Below, one piece after another: positions 24,561-35,567 of a stretch of DNA of 64,000 bases. The stretch covers positions 9,763,230 through 9,827,229 of the forward strand of contig JAKOON010000022.1 of NCBI GenBank assembly GCA_022577435.1, in the 5' to 3' direction. The translations under genes were made by a program, and so were the position numbers. A model generated the notes under the pieces. It was not told the DNA's origin and searched no databases. It saw nothing but the letters and a program-made list of their open reading frames with translations. This DNA comes from Embiotoca jacksoni. Taxonomy: Eukaryota > Chordata > Actinopteri > Embiotocidae. Position 1 is the first letter of the stretch; every line of letters begins with the position of its first letter.

Positions 24561-25433
24561 GCCTCCAGAGTAATTTACCCTCGGGGAATACCTCTCGGCT
24601 GGGGAGATGGATTACAGAAGGCCTTCGGAAAAGATTAATGGAAATAAAACTACAAGAAAAAGGAACAGAGGAAAAGAAAAAAAAAAGAAGAAAAGATTGG
24701 AAAGAGAAAGGCGAGATGAGGAATTTGGACAGCGAAGAAAACAATGGATTGACGAATGGATGGATGGATGGATGGAAGTGTCGGGAAATTTTGACAAAAC
24801 AGCTCACAAAATGTTTCTATTGTCAGCCATCCAATGCGTGCGATCCTGCCTGCGTTCTTTTCTTCTCCCTCCAAAGCAGAAGTTTGACTGTAATTTGGCT
24901 TGAAGACCAAATCCAATACCGTCAGAGCTGTTTTTGCTGACATGAGGAAGTGGCACCTATCTTTGGTCCGAGCTCACAGTGCTGATGTAATGGCCAAGTA
25001 ATAACACTGTCTGAATCTCTGTTATCAAATATTCATCCTTTTATTGCCTTGCTAATATCTAACACACAGCTTTATTAATTTGGGCTGGTGGAGGTGGTGT
25101 GGCTTGGTGGGTAATGGCAGATCGGAGAGTTAAGATAAAGGAGATGGACATCTGAATTGTCTCCGCATTGTGAAAGTACATTAAAACTGCTTCTGCAAAA
25201 CCAAGGTGGTTAATTATTGTTAATTATTTACATTTTATTTCAGATGTCATGTTGGCACATAACTTTTTTTTCTTACTCTGGGTAACCATTATGCAGTAAT
25301 TTTACTGGTGTCAAAACACACTCATCTAAATACACCAGTAAGAGAGCAATGAGGAGTTGTTAATATTTATATCTTTAATCTTGGTTGTAATATACTACAT
25401 CATATCCCTGTGTGAGAGGGCACGGCCTTCACG
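24561..25433. other. No gene seen; purine-rich and (TGGA)n tracts
   Basis: A purine-rich A/G tract at about 24640-24720 and a TGGA tetranucleotide tract at 24756-24776 explain the open frames on both strands. AT-rich DNA follows, with TTAATTATT repeated twice near 25208-25228. Confidence 0.6.
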
Positions 25434-25454
25434 CACACACACACACACACACAC
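25434..25454. repeat. Short (CA)n microsatellite
   Basis: Ten perfect CA units. It is too short to be strongly unstable. Confidence 0.9.
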
Positions 25455-26939
25455 CGGCGTGCTGTGCAAAATTCAAAGAGTGCAATATTTGAAGCCACCG
25501 TCTTCTAAAATAACCATTTACAGACTGGAAACTTCCTTAATCTCTTTCACTAAAGAAGATGTAAATTATCAATAATGTTTAATATTCCAGGCGCTTCCTT
25601 GTTCTGCTACACAAGAACAGTGCAACCGTCACATGGGGGGTGGAGAGGGGTGGGGGCTGTTCAAGGACAAAATATTGAATACTTCCTACAGTGGTGCGGA
25701 TGTGCCCTCTTCTCTGTTCTCCCCGTTAACCAAACAGCTCGGAGTGCTGCTTTTTTTTTTTTTTTTTTTTTTCTTCACCCACTGATTTTCAGCTCACCTA
25801 CCTGAAGGCAAAAAGATTAATCTTTTACATCTGTGAGTTTTAGACAGGCACTCATGCTGTGCGAGACACTGCTAAAGCAGCCAGCCCTTACGCAATGCCA
25901 ATTAATGATTTTGTCATTTTAGTGACGGGGGGTGGGGGGGGGGAGTTTGTCTGAGTACTTTTAAGGGACAACTGCTATTGTAATTTGTGGCCATCTGTTT
26001 CGGTGCTGTAGTTGAGAGGGGGAGACGAGAGGGGAGGGAAGCTGTGAAGAAGACAGTAGCCGTGTGATGATGCGTCTGTGCAACCAGCTAGCGTACAGCG
26101 CGCGCTGGCTGCCATGTCTTGGGGACATGCAGGGAACATATGTTGTCTTGGAGCCCCAGGGCTGACATTGAAGATGAGGAAAGACAGTACTTCAAGGCAA
26201 ATGTTTTCCCTGAAGTGAGGCTGCCACAGCCTATACGACTCCTAGTATTGACAAGTCTCCTGTGGACAGCCAAACGTTAAGATTTACACACAAATGTAAA
26301 GGGCGACTAACAAAGTGCTCGCTGCCGACTGAGATTCCCCCAGACTGCGAGCAGAACGGGACACATGCCTCGCCGCCCCCCCAAAAAAACTGGATCATTT
26401 CGTCAGATTAGCCTGGAGGAGATGCATAATCACACATGTACTCTACATGCACCTGCGGCTGCGCTTGTAGCTGTAACTGTACTCTGTGGAAGCACGGCTG
26501 AACTTGTGAGGCCAGGGATTGCTGAAGACATTTGTGTGAAAATAACATGATACACTTGCTGTGCTTACTGCAGATGATTCTTCTGTATTACTTTCAAATA
26601 ATGACCAGCAAATACACACAGCTGACATTCAAAATACTTTTACTTTCCTTTGTGTCTCAATCAATCTGGTGGCCACGAGGCTTGTTGTGCTCAAGAAAAC
26701 GATCCATGTTCTATACTCAAGTTCTGCTGATATGCTGCATTCACTTTAAGTTTAAGTGAAACTGAACTCACTACACTGCACTGTAAGAGCAAAGGTAGCA
26801 AGGTGTAATGAGATGTAGTGAGCGATTAAGGCCAGCGAAACAGCAAAATCTGACACCAAACTACCAAATCCTTAGACGTAACCTGTTGTAAAAGAAAAGC
26901 TATATGCAAAAGAAAAACCCAGCGCTGCCTTTTAAAAGG
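25455..26939. other. No gene seen; poly-T run and G-rich patch
   Basis: A 22-base T run lies at 25751-25772 and a G-rich patch at about 25927-25943. Complex DNA at 25840-25925 may be conserved. An imperfect palindrome TTCACTTTAAGTTTAAGTGAA lies at about 26739-26760. There are no supported genes. Confidence 0.55.
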
Positions 26940-27420
26940 AGTGGAGGAACTTATTTAGTGTTTAAGTTCTATCAAATGCATGCGCTATTCCTCTGTGAGT
27001 TTGACTTAAAACACTTCACGCTCATATGTAGGGCCCGAACCTCGATGGCAGGCTGAGAGCGACACAATAATTGACCCAGCTTAATATCGCTGAGGTGTTT
27101 GTACGAGAGCAGAGCGAGGGCCTTCATTAAGGGCCTCGCGAGCGGAGGGCCTAAGTGTCTCGCTCTTTTTCCCCTCTCAGCTACACCCAGGCCTATGATG
27201 AATGGCTGCAGAGATGGACTGCTGCCGAGGGAGAGTGCCTGACGGGCCCGAGCAAAGCCTTGGATGATGAATAATGACTCTGTAGCCATTTTCCCACAGG
27301 AAGCCCTCAGACTCTGGTCGGCTCTTCTACAAAGGAAATCCGGTTGACAAGCTCCCCTTAACCAGGGACCGAACCCTATCATGGCTAGGTGTGGCTGGGG
27401 ATTGCTCTGAGATAGTGAGA
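26940..27420. promoter_or_regulatory. Candidate conserved non-coding element, possibly with an exon
   Basis: Complex G+C-balanced DNA with many CpG steps around 27100-27160. A splice-acceptor-like polypyrimidine tract ends in CAG at 27180. The frame that follows (27182-27274) is open for 30 codons and closes with two adjacent stops. I do not recognise the 30-residue product, and an open stretch of that size is common by chance. The block may be conserved for regulatory reasons instead. Confidence 0.3.
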
Positions 27421-29037
27421 CATCACCTCCTTGAGACAGGATTCATCATCTCGTCAAAGCTCGCGCAGCGCGTGAGCCTTTGCTTCGCCAACTGAAAAAA
27501 GTGAACAGAAAGAAAGTCCTTTTCTTTCCGAACGAGGAAGCAGAACTCTCAGCAAAAGAGGCAAACTGTCTACGAGAAAGTAAGAAGAGGAAGGAACTGA
27601 CGAAGAGGGAGAGGAGAAAAAAAAAAAAAAAATCAAAGTGCGCGTTTGCAAATTAACTTTGACTGCTCAACAAGGAGCGTGTGTTGACAGGGGCGAGCGA
27701 TGATCTGATTTACTGACACAGGCAAAGGATAGAAAGAGAGCAAGCGGAGAGGCACGCGAGGCAAAACAAATTCAATCATCTTTTCCATCAAGAGGAAAAC
27801 CTTAGCCTTTCCTGCACAAAAGACCCCCCCGGCTTAAATCAATTGCAAACAAACCTGATTCCATGACGAGACACAGGGGGAATAAACAGTAGCTTTCAAT
27901 TTAATTCAGCCCCGCGCCCTGGGAGAGGAAAACTTTCATCCATCACTTTCATGTGCCTCACAAGGCAGTTGTAACTCTGAGCGCGCGGTGGAATTGGTGA
28001 CAGCAAGGAACGGTAAATATGTCTCAACAAGCAGCTCCGCTGACACACTCAACGTGTTTACAGCAGTATGCACTTGACAGACACACGCGCTGAGAGGCAA
28101 TACATACATGTAGCGATCAAGCCTCTCAGCTTCTTTCTTCAAGGTAGTCGCGAAGTGCTCTTCAGGAGGTTAAGTAGTTGCATCAACAGTCTTTAAAAGG
28201 CTTCTTATTCCTCTGAAAGCAAGCCAGATGCTGCTTTTTTTTTTTTTTATTGCAAGTTAGCAACACTTAACTCTTGATACTTTCTGCTGATGTTTACAGA
28301 TGCTCAAGGGCATTATTTTCTCTTGAAAAAAAAAAAGCCTTCTTTGGGGCAAACACAACAATAAGAGACTCTGTGATGCCTGTTAGTGCCTAAAAACACA
28401 ATTACAATTTTTGATCGTGTGTCTCCAAGATAAATGTGTGTCTACTGCAGCACCTGCAATTACAATTTAACACTCTTATGGCTTTAATAATTCATTTGTT
28501 AGGATTCAAAGGAGCTTTGTGGGTTTCATAGCGTGCACACAATACCTGATATCTCTTTCTCCTTCATCCATGACATCATCTCTCCCTCCCGTGTTCCATC
28601 ACCCATGCAGTTAAGGACCACTAAAAACAAACAAAAAAAAAACCCCAAAGATCTTTCTTTGTTTTCTCCTTCCTGTCTGAACAAATTGAGTTGACCATGT
28701 GACAAACTGTTAAATATGCTTCTGTAGACAGGATGGGATTTTTAACAATCATAACAAAACTCTTAAGATGTTTTGTTTTCACTTAAGCTTTCTACATCTG
28801 CCAAACTCTTTATGGGTAGAAAACTATTTCTTGAAGGCTCCTGAGCTGGAGAGGCATCTCAGCAGCCCCTTATCCACAATCCTGTCTGCACGCATTGTGT
28901 CTGAATGAGTAGGTGGTCTACGCAGTACCTGTATCTGCCTTCCCTGCCTGGCTGAAAGCTGGGGCATTAATCTGTCCTGACTGATGATGAACATTAGCAT
29001 ACAGTGCGTAGCTGGAGGAATGCGTGCGTGTAAGTGG

Positions 29038-29040
<3 letters not shown>
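27421..29040. other. No gene seen; partly CNE-like
   Basis: The block at 27660-28150 is complex and could be conserved. A-rich runs lie near 27616-27632 and 28326-28337, and a T run near 28234-28248. No coding region is supported. Confidence 0.5.
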
Positions 29041-29075
<35 letters not shown>

Positions 29076-29082
29076 TGTGTGT
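29041..29082. repeat. (GT)n microsatellite
   Basis: About 42 bp of GT, with a GCGCGT interruption near 29071-29076. It explains the open frames on both strands here. Confidence 0.95.
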
Positions 29083-29455
29083 CAGGGAAAGGTGAAAGTG
29101 AGTGTGTTTAAATGGGACACTGGTGTTAAAGCACATGCGGTTTTGAACACGCGTGTTAACGCTTGCACAGCCGAGTTGTGTCTGCGTGTGCATGCACGTG
29201 CGCGAGTACAACTTCTAACCCCCTCCCGCCCCCCTCCATCATGACACACTCCGACCACTTCCCCTCCACTTCCTGTCATTAAGACACACACAGCCTTTCC
29301 TTCCTTCCTTCAAAAATATTCTCAGCAGTTTTTTGTCAATCCAGTAATAATTCAATTTAGCAGGACTGGCCGGGTTGGGACTGCCATTAGTTTGGAGGAG
29401 GTGATTTAAGATTGATGACTTGTGTCCCCTGGGAGTCTATTCCTCATCTTTTGGG

Positions 29456-29500
29456 AGGTGGTGGTGGTGGTGGTGGTGGTGGGCGGGCGGGGGGGGGGGA
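29456..29500 (+). repeat. (GGT)n tract followed by G run
   Basis: GGT triplets at about 29456-29482 pass into GGGCGGGCGG and a G run ending at about 29499. The + strand has quadruplex potential. The frame reading poly-Val through it is an artefact. Confidence 0.9.
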
Positions 29501-29670
29501 GGGCCCGCCGGTGGCCGGGGCTCTTCGGCTGCACCGGGCGTGGGAGTCGTCGAGCGAATTACGGTTCAGAATTGATTTCCTCCAAATTTGAGCTGACTAA
29601 TGTGACAAGTGGCAGCTGTGAGCGCCTCACCGCCGCGGCCTCGGATGTCTCCTCCGGGCTCCTCACTGTG
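29480..29670. promoter_or_regulatory. CpG-rich patch
   Basis: By eye this roughly 190-bp stretch contains about 20 CpG steps, far more than its surroundings, with CCGCCGG, GTCGTCGAGCG and CCGCCGCGG words. It is bordered by the GGT/G tract upstream and CA microsatellites downstream. A small CpG island or promoter is possible. No TATA box or first exon can be seen, and no transcript direction can be assigned. Confidence 0.35.
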
Positions 29671-29879
29671 ACACTGTGCCAATGCAGGCAACGGAAGGAA
29701 AGAGCCCGCACCGCTGTTCATCCTTGCAGGTACAGACACACACATATGCCAGGACACACACCCACACGCCTATACACAGATGCGAGTGCACACTCTAGCA
29801 GGTTCACGTGGCCACATCTCAAGATGGAGACAGACAAAGTCATGCGGACGTGGCACGGAAATGTGTGTGTGTACACACG

Positions 29880-29928
<49 letters not shown>

Positions 29929-30083
29929 CCAAGTGCATATACTGTATATTTACACACACATACACACAACCCGCCACTCCACCCCTGTGACACAGTGTTG
30001 TGAGAAGCTGCTCACCCATCAAACTCAAGTCAGTGACACAAATTACAGCCGAGGACTGGATGAGGAGAGCGTTGCTTGGCCCT

Positions 30084-30144
<61 letters not shown>
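29671..30144. repeat. Two long (CA)n microsatellites and CA-rich DNA
   Basis: Perfect CA tracts lie at 29882-29928 (about 47 bp) and 30084-30144 (about 61 bp), with scattered CACA words between and before them. Together they produce several His-Thr and Cys-Val frames that are not genes. Confidence 0.95.
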
Positions 30145-30146
<2 letters not shown>

Positions 30147-31513
30147 GGGCGCACACTCTGCTACAGCACTGACAAGGAACAGGTCAACATGATGACACTG
30201 GTGAATAATTCAAGAGAAAACAGTGAAAGAGAGAGCGTAGTGAACAGAAAGAATTGAGAGAAATGGTTGATATATATACAGTAAATAAAAAAAGAGCAGA
30301 GGGGAAGGAATCGCTCTGAATGCATACATGTATTCCTTTATAAATCATACACCTTGTCACAGGCCCGTATACCATCATGTGAATGTTTTATTCAGAGGTG
30401 ACTACAGAGGATAAAGACCCATTAATCCATGACTGTGTTTATTTTTACCTCATATTAGAGGAACCTTTGTAAAGCATGAAGAGATTTACCAAAGGTTTTC
30501 TTCCCCTGCAACGAACCAATGTGCAGCCGATGTATTTGTTTTTAACAACTCTTTGTCTCACTACTCTTAAAGTCACCCCATCAAGTCAGCCCGTATGACA
30601 GCTTATAGATGGCTTAGAGGCACGGTAAGCAAACAGTGTCCTTTTTTTTTTTCTTTTTTTTTTAAGAAACCAAAAAAAAAAAAAAGTGTGCAGCCCTTGA
30701 AGAGTCCATGTTGGAATTGGTTTCACGCATGAATGCAGCCTTTAAGACAAAAGCACCTCAGGAGATAATTACAGTGTCAAGCATACCCTGCCAAGTGCCT
30801 GACGATTGCCCAATATTTAGCTTTAATTAAATCAAAGCAGAAATGTAATTTCTCCTGAGTGAACTCTTCACAGAGTGGATTCCCAGAAACACACAACATG
30901 GCTGACTAATGCATTTCCTTTGTCGCTGTCACATCGCCTATTGCTTGTTATGGCCCCAAACCCTCCGTGTCCTGGAGGTAAACTAACTCACTGCCTCCTC
31001 TCAAGAGGCGGGAAAAAAAAAAGGCATCTTGCCGTGACACACCGCTGCTTTCTCGGCTGGTGTGTTTACATGTGTGGAAAATGGCAGCAAATTAGCCGTA
31101 AACAATTGGAAATTGTGTCCGGGAGCGTTTCAGCACCAGTCTGAGTGGAACTGTGTTGAGAGGCCGCGTGCTGGGGTGCATCTCTTGCTGTTTTATCAAC
31201 CAAATTAATTTGCTTTGTTCCAAGTCTTAAAGCTCTGAACACCTGCTTCGTAAACTCTGCTTTTACATATCTGACTAATTCTCATTTAACTGTTTTAACT
31301 GTGACTGCTTTGTCATTTATGAAGCCGGTACAATGTGCCTACACGCTGCGATAAGAACAATTACAGCTTAATGGCTGAAACACTTTATACAAAGTACAAT
31401 ATACATTTTTTTTCATCAACATTAATATGAATTCAAGCGTGGCGTTATATGCGCTAATATCACAGGCTAGAGAAAGACAGAACAAGTGAGGTGTAAATGC
31501 TGCAGTAACCGAT
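30145..31513. promoter_or_regulatory. CNE-like DNA, mostly 30700-31400
   Basis: T and A runs at about 30642-30687 separate the left part from a complex AT-rich right part with TTTAGCTTTAATTAAATC (about 30819), CAATTGG and AACCAAATTAATTTGC (about 31199) words. No coding region is supported. The regulatory call is inference from texture. Confidence 0.3.
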
Positions 31514-31896
31514 ATGGCTGCAATTAATGGTTACTGTCAACATCTATGAATCTGTCAAGTATTTTCTTGATTAATGTTAGTTGTTTGGTCTTTAAAAAAA
31601 TCAGAAAGTGGTGAAAAATGTTAATTAGTTTTTCCTAATGCTGAAGGTGCAGGTTGAAACCTTAAACTTAACCCCAACCAACAGTCCACAACCAAAAGAT
31701 ATGGAGTTTATCATCATGGAGGACTAAGGGAACCAGAAAATATTCACATTTAAGAGGCTGGATTTGGAGAATTTTAGCATTTTATGATTAAAAACAAAAT
31801 TGACTTAAAATGTTTAATCATTTATTGACATGATTGAAGGATTCATTCTTTGTCAATTGACTAATCTATGAATTGTGTGATCGTTGTAGTAACAGC
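31514..31896 (+). mobile_element. Non-autonomous transposon-like repeat, teleost family
   Basis: The segment matches, from memory, a very common teleost repeat that begins with a GCTGCAA-TAA-G-TTA word, carries TTAGTTGTTTGGTCT, a GAAA-TGGTGAAAAATG word, an AGATAT-GAGTTTA-TCAT-GAGGA block and CCAGAAAATATTCACATTTAAGA, and ends in GATCGTTGTAGTAAC. The two ends are imperfect inverted repeats of each other. No transposase is encoded and many positions have drifted, so this is an old, inactive copy. The family name and exact ends are not certain. Confidence 0.7.
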
Positions 31897-32308
31897 TCGT
31901 GTCGCTCTGGTGTGATTGGGATCATGTTATGCTTAGACTCTGTTGAGTACACCACTGATTTGTGTTTTCATAATATGTTGCGCAATCAGTCAGCTTAGAG
32001 CTTCAGATGTCTTATTCAGTGTAAAAAAAAACACATTTTTTTATTAATGAGTGCATGTGTCTCTCACCTCTAGACCAGGGAATTAAAAACAGTCTCTTTC
32101 TGTTTGGACTGCTGCACAGAGCCTGTGGATGGCAAAAGGTCAACACAAAATGAATATTGCCATTAATATTCCTAATGCAAACCCGCCGTGTTTTCTGTGT
32201 GTCAAAGTTTTGACAGAGCTCTGCACAAAGTTTAATAAGACCTGTCTCTGTGTGATCTGTGCAAAGCACTTGGCAAAGTTCAACACATGAGCACAAGTGA
32301 GTGAGTGC
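31897..32308. other. No gene seen
   Basis: AT-rich unassigned DNA. An open frame on the minus strand crosses into the neighbouring CA/CG tract and is not credible. Confidence 0.55.
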
Positions 32309-32330
32309 GCACGCACACGCACACGCACGC

Positions 32331-32362
<32 letters not shown>

Positions 32363-32379
32363 GCGCACACGCACACACA
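32309..32379. repeat. (CA)n with CGCA interruptions
   Basis: A 70-bp tract of CACACG and CA units. CG steps are regularly spaced in the left part (about 32309-32337) and again at 32362-32372. It generates the His-Thr and Arg-Val frames. Confidence 0.95.
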
Positions 32380-32845
32380 AGCACAAACGTACAAACAGTG
32401 ACACACAGACACATTGTGAGATTGTAAAGTGTGCTGTATACGTGAATATTATGAAAGTCTTTGAAGCTACTGATCAGCGCAGAGTGCAGCGGTGCAGAGG
32501 GGGCTGTGGGGTCTAATTGATTGTAAAACGGTATAAAAAGTGCCTGAAGTGCAAAAAGAATGAAAGGTTGTGTTGAGTGCTAAAGGATGTAATTACTGTT
32601 ATGATGTGAGGAAGGATTTGACTCTACAAATTCCTTTAAACTGTCGAACACTGTATGTAAACACTGTGGCACCATGGCTGAAAATACCGAAAGTAGAGAG
32701 AGTCGAGTTAAATTGTTACTCTAAAAAAACACTCATTTCTGAGCTTGCATGTACATTATATCACAGGTTATAATAGAACGGCTTTATAACTGCAGGATTT
32801 AAAACAGATGGAAATCCCAAGTGATGGAAATAAAAATTTTAAAAA
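32380..32845. other. No gene seen
   Basis: AT-rich unassigned DNA. A TATAAAAAG word at about 32532-32540 is TATA-box-like, but without any supporting context. Confidence 0.5.
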
Positions 32846-32850
32846 ATATA

Positions 32851-32912
<62 letters not shown>
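32846..32912. repeat. (TA)n microsatellite
   Basis: About 67 bp of alternating TA with one ACAT break near 32869-32872. It is self-complementary and cruciform-prone. A Tyr-Ile repeat frame through it is an artefact. Confidence 0.97.
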
Positions 32913-32915
<3 letters not shown>

Positions 32916-33049
32916 AGCATTATAAATAAAGTGTTTCAATGGCTAAAAACTAAAATCATGTTATTTTTGTTTGTCTTAATTTGTGCTGAACTAACACAGG
33001 AGGCTTGGCTATTGCCCATCTGTTGAGCTCTACCTGGTGTTCTTTATGT

Positions 33050-33400
33050 GGGTCCTTGTTTGGGAATGCACAACTGCACATGTCCCTAATTACTCCAGCC
33101 GACAATTAGATATTGTTTCAATTTGCAGCTGAGCGCAATTACCACGTGGCGGTCTGCATATGCCAGCGCCGGCGCAGATTAGGCAGAGACGCAAGCGCTT
33201 GTTAAAATTACCTACGGCCACTTGTTCAGAACTCCTCCTAATGATCGCTTAAATGTTGTTGATGGAGACATAATCCATTTTCCGTTCGTTAAACGGTGCC
33301 TTTGGAGATTGGAAACCTAGTTTACTCAATAATAAACACTTCATTGGCATTCCCTGATTACCTGGCGCACATTTCTATGGTATAAAAAATACGAGCAATC
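33050..33400. promoter_or_regulatory. Strong candidate conserved non-coding element
   Basis: This is one of the most enhancer-like blocks in the window. It has no simple repeat and dense, varied words: CCTAATTACTCC and GACAATTAGA (TAATTA/CAATTA cores), CAGCTGAG and CACGTGG E-boxes near 33127 and 33143, CAATTACC, TAAATG, AATAAACACTTCATTGG and CTGATTACCTGG. No frame reads as protein. High conservation across fish or vertebrates would be expected if the call is right. Confidence 0.45.
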
Positions 33401-35511
33401 ATTCTTGTCAGCGAGTTACCTTTTTCTTGGTGTTCTTACAAGTCTATCCAGCCACCTCCAAGTTGGGCATAAAAATTTTGTTCCAAGTGTGATCCGACAA
33501 GAAGATACGGTGAAACAGTTTCATGTCGAATCACTGTCACTAAATCTCATGATATTCTCTGGTCCAAAAAAACCCCCAAAAAACCATCCCATTATTTTAT
33601 CCTCAAAAAGAGGATTCTCTCATCGACCTGTGACAAATGTTGGAGGCCCCATTTATGAGCCCTCCAGAAGAGATGGAGAAAAAGTGAAGCAAAAGAGGGG
33701 AGAAATGGAAAGAACGAAGCAGCGGAGCCTCACATGCAGTGATCAGGCTTGGCTGGACTGTAGGTTATTTTTTTTTATTTTTTTATTTTTTGCCACAGCA
33801 GTTGCCCGGGTGACGCTTCACAGACCGCGCTGACCTTCCACAATTTCCAACCGTCAATCTAAATGGGAGCCCCTTATCTCATCTTCTCCCCCATTCACAC
33901 CCCCCTTCTTTGTAGATGTGCACATCTTTTTATTCTAAATCCAGTCATTATTGTTCCTCTCCACTGGCCAGCAGGAAAAGCCCTGCTGAAGTTGGAGAGT
34001 TAATTGAGCATGCCTCTCTCACTGCTGGCTCTGAGGGCTGTAGCGACTTGGCTCCACTGTCTGGCTGCTTGGCTTGCCGGCTAGCCTCTTTCTGCTCGAC
34101 GTATTTGCCTAGATTGCCAATGCAGGGCCTGGCTGAGGATGTCTTGTCTACCGGACTTCACTTGAGCATTCATGTCTCGGCTGCGGCAGCATCCCCTCAT
34201 TAAGGAGAGAGAAGTGTCAGAACCGGAGAGACCAGACGGCTAAGACTCCTCTAATGTAATCTGGACATAGAACTTTTTCCTCCTTAATGATATGATAGCC
34301 TGACTTTATTTGAACTAGTGCCTTGTCAGGCCTAACAGCTTGAAGTTAGAGGACCACAGAGCTGCATTGCAGAATGGAAGACAGAACTTCTCCTAAAATG
34401 CTCGACTGTGCAAGTCTTCTGCACTTTTATGATGTAAAATTCACCTCACCGAAGCACAGACTAGCTTAGAACTGGCACAATGTTACCCAGGCAACAATTA
34501 AACACACACCGAACGGACTGCTATATCTCAGAAAGATTTAAAAGCATTATCTGAAATGTTTCTCGCTCCTTTGGGGAACTAAAGGTGAAGTCAGTTATCT
34601 GCCATTATTTGGTTTAAAACATTCCCAGCAGTATCCAACATCTCTGCCTATTTGATTCACTTTGAGCATGTCTCTCTCCTGGATGCATTCATCCTCCCTA
34701 AACTCCTGAGTTGGAGTGGTTCGCCTCAGGCAGAGGAAGCAATAATGTGAACCCTGGAGAGCTATTCAGAGTGAAGAGGAGAGTGGAGAGGAGCCTCCTC
34801 CACTGTTCTCCTCCAGCGGGCCGTTTGGGAGGCTAAACGGCGCCGATATCCCTTATTAAACCATCTGGCTGATGCTAATTAGATTATCAGAGATAAAGAG
34901 AAGGAGTTTTCTTTGTACATTTTAATGAGATAATGTGTCAGGCAATTGCGAGCAGAAGCGTTATTTTATGAGTGCAAAGACTTTTCAGGTGAAAGTGTAC
35001 AAGAATGAACAGATGCAGGGGAATGATTAATAGGGCTTATCTGGAAACATCTTGCCTACATAAGGGGAAATACAGATTAGGAGAGGAAAAGTATGTCTTT
35101 TTGTGACTTCCTTATTATACAAACATTAAAAAAAAGTGCCTCCCTTGACTTGAAAGAAAATTGGGTCAATTAGAAAACTCTCCCTCGTAGTTGCTCCGCA
35201 GCATCTGATCAAGTCAAACAGTTTTGTCAAATCTTCGGCCACGCTGCACTACTGAATGAGACCACCGAGCGGTCCGAGGGCACACAAGCGGATAGATTTC
35301 CAGGCTAAAGATAGTCTTGGAAACTCTTGCTTCTAATGAGAGTGAGGAGGGGGGGACTATTGATTAGGCTTGTCACCAGAGAAGAACATAAAAGTACACA
35401 TTCAATAAGGGACTTCATACCCCGTTCGGCTAGTGTAAAGGTTAAGTGCTGGAGAATATCGCAAAGATCAATAATTGTCTGCAACTTCTCGTATGGTCCA
35501 CCATCACCCTA
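33401..35511. promoter_or_regulatory. CNE-like DNA with unassigned gaps
   Basis: Blocks at 33830-34250 and 34450-35100 are complex and free of long simple repeats, with TTAATTGAGCATG (about 34001), GCTAATTAGATTATC (about 34874) and TTTTAATGAGATAATG (about 34920) words. T-rich DNA at about 33766-33791 separates them from the left. The + frame at 33405-33833 (142 codons) contains an AAAACCCCC-type low-complexity patch and looks accidental. Confidence 0.3.
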
Positions 35512-35567
35512 CCGCCGCTGCCGCTGCTGCCGCTGCTGCCGCTGCCGCTGCTGCCGCCGCCGCCGCT
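35512..35567 (+). repeat. CCG/CTG triplet repeat
   Basis: A 56-bp stretch of mixed CCG and CTG triplets. In one + frame it reads as an alanine run preceded by HHHP and followed by PQPPQ, which superficially resembles a transcription-factor low-complexity region; in another it reads Arg-Cys. There is no evident start, splice site or downstream domain, so I call it a triplet microsatellite rather than an exon. Confidence 0.85.

Noticed and set aside
29422..30257. Several open frames of 60-193 codons
   Set aside because: All run through GGT, G-run or CA tracts, and both strands are open at once. The CpG-rich part could still be regulatory but not coding on this evidence.
32532..32540. TATA-like TATAAAAAG
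   Set aside because: It is a single AT-rich word without CpG, initiator or exon context.
32808..33026. Frame with Tyr-Ile repeats
   Set aside because: It is the translated TA microsatellite.
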